Positions 5,082 through 5,655 of a DNA stretch of 5,655 nt are shown here, piece after piece. The notes under the pieces were generated by a model that searched no databases, was not told where the DNA came from, and worked only from the letters and a program-made list of their open reading frames with translations. Source of the DNA: Gammaproteobacteria bacterium (lineage in GTDB: Bacteria > Pseudomonadota > Gammaproteobacteria > Steroidobacterales > Woeseiaceae); NCBI GenBank assembly GCA_003645495.1, contig QNFK01000159.1, forward strand, positions 1 to 5,655. The letters run 5' to 3'. Numbering within the stretch: the first letter of the stretch is position 1; the number at the start of each line of letters is the position of its first letter. A program made the translations under genes and the position numbers.

Positions 5082-5655
5082 TCAATTTTTGGTCTGAGTT
5101 TCGGTTTGGCCTTGCCCAGGCAATTCTTTTCCCTTGGGCAGGTAGAGCTCCGCGGACAAATAATCGTGGCGTCTTTCACTGCACCTTCGGCGATCCAGCC
5201 GATATTCAGGATCTTGCCGACACTTTCCAACTGGTGTCGGGCTTCTGCAGGAATTTCTGCAGATCCGCCGCCACGATTGCAGCTTGATTCGATTTGTTCA
5301 ATCGTCTCTTGTGGATCGATGTTCTGCGCCTGGAGTGCTGGCGCAAGATCAATGCCCGCGCATAAAACGTGAGGATTTCCGGCAGCATCCTTGCTGCGAA
5401 CAGACTGGCAGCAATACAGGCGCTTGTCGTCTCCGGCACGCAGGACCGAGATTTGCGCCGAGGGTTTTGTGGAGTGTGTATTGAGCATTCTGAATACCGC
5501 CCAATGCTGACAAGGATCCGAGATCATGGTCATGTTGCCCCAAGGGGGTACAATGCCATTGGCACGATATAAAGCACGCAGGTTGCCCGGCGGGTAGGCA
5601 TCAAAGTAATGCCAGTGAGGATAGGGTGACACACTGGACATTCGGCGCATGACCA
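5042..5655 (-). CDS. Hypothetical cysteine-containing protein (runs to right edge)
   Basis: I do not recognise this protein. The frame is open from the right edge to a TAG at 5042-5044. ATGs at 5650 and 5641 could be starts, but only five bases precede the first, so whether the gene begins inside the window cannot be judged. From the ATG at 5650 it would be 202 residues. Codon choice looks like the neighbours' and the opposite-strand frames look like shadows (serine, alanine and proline rich), so I take this strand as coding. The N-terminal part is aromatic-rich (PHWHYFDAYPPGN at 11-23). Eight cysteines occur at 47, 80, 81, 97, 124, 165, 171 and 177, the last three evenly spaced in CPRSSTCPREKNC. 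The C-terminal 25 residues are basic then helical (KIDDIREAVLAGE). No signal peptide or membrane segment is visible in this part. It converges on the operon across the REP region and has no evident link to it. Its C-terminus may be truncated by a frameshift. Confidence 0.55.
   Translation of the reverse strand, partial: VMRRMSSVSPYPHWHYFDAYPPGNLRALYRANGIVPPWGNMTMISDPCQHWAVFRMLNTHSTKPSAQISVLRAGDDKRLYCCQSVRSKDAAGNPHVLCAGIDLAPALQAQNIDPQETIEQIESSCNRGGGSAEIPAEARHQLESVGKILNIGWIAEGAVKDATIICPRSSTCPREKNCLGKAKPKLRPKIDDIREAVLAGESA

Noticed and set aside
4938..5372. Plus-strand ORF of 144 codons across the minus-strand gene
   Set aside because: Composition (serine, alanine, proline, scattered cysteine) is typical of an antisense shadow; no start signal and no recognisable motif.
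5042..5655. RAYT (REP-associated tyrosine transposase) that could mobilise the nearby REPs
   Set aside because: No HUH motif or catalytic tyrosine context is visible; HWH near the N-terminus does not have the right surroundings.

Overview
The window looks like part of a proteobacterial chromosome, probably from a gammaproteobacterium of moderate GC. The reasons are the compact operon with GAGG-type ribosome sites, the families present, and a pair of GTAGGAGC-type REP palindromes of the kind common in Pseudomonas/Xanthomonas relatives. The taxonomic guess is an inference; no rRNA or tRNA gene is present to anchor it.

Layout. (1) Bases 2-622 (+) hold the 3' end of an unrecognised gene whose C-terminal part looks like a fibronectin-III-like beta-sandwich. 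(2) A 48-base AT-rich gap follows, with a perfect 15-base inverted repeat at 626-640. (3) Three tightly packed genes on the + strand fill 671-4707: an APC-superfamily permease closest to the ethanolamine permease family, a glutamine-synthetase-like gamma-glutamyl-amine ligase, and an iron-containing (group III) alcohol dehydrogenase. Gene spacing is 0-3 bases and then 14 bases, so this is almost certainly one transcript. (4) Bases 4708-5041 are non-coding and repeat-rich: a perfect 32-bp palindrome abutting a REP-like hairpin, a 13-bp direct repeat, and a second REP-like hairpin in the opposite orientation. (5) From 5042 to the right edge a minus-strand ORF encodes an unrecognised cysteine-containing protein, convergent with the operon. 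Just past its stop, another frame continues with coding-like sequence, suggesting a possible frameshift.

How the genes may work together. The permease would import a small amino alcohol, most likely ethanolamine. The GS-like enzyme would attach glutamate to its amino group. The alcohol dehydrogenase would oxidise the free hydroxyl of the gamma-glutamyl conjugate to an aldehyde. This resembles the GlnA4 (gamma-glutamylethanolamide synthetase) route in Streptomyces and the Ipu (isopropylamine/alaninol) route in Pseudomonas, rather than the classical eutBC ammonia-lyase route. The aldehyde dehydrogenase and gamma-glutamyl amidase needed to finish the pathway are not in this window. The substrate is inferred from gene content and motifs, not demonstrated.
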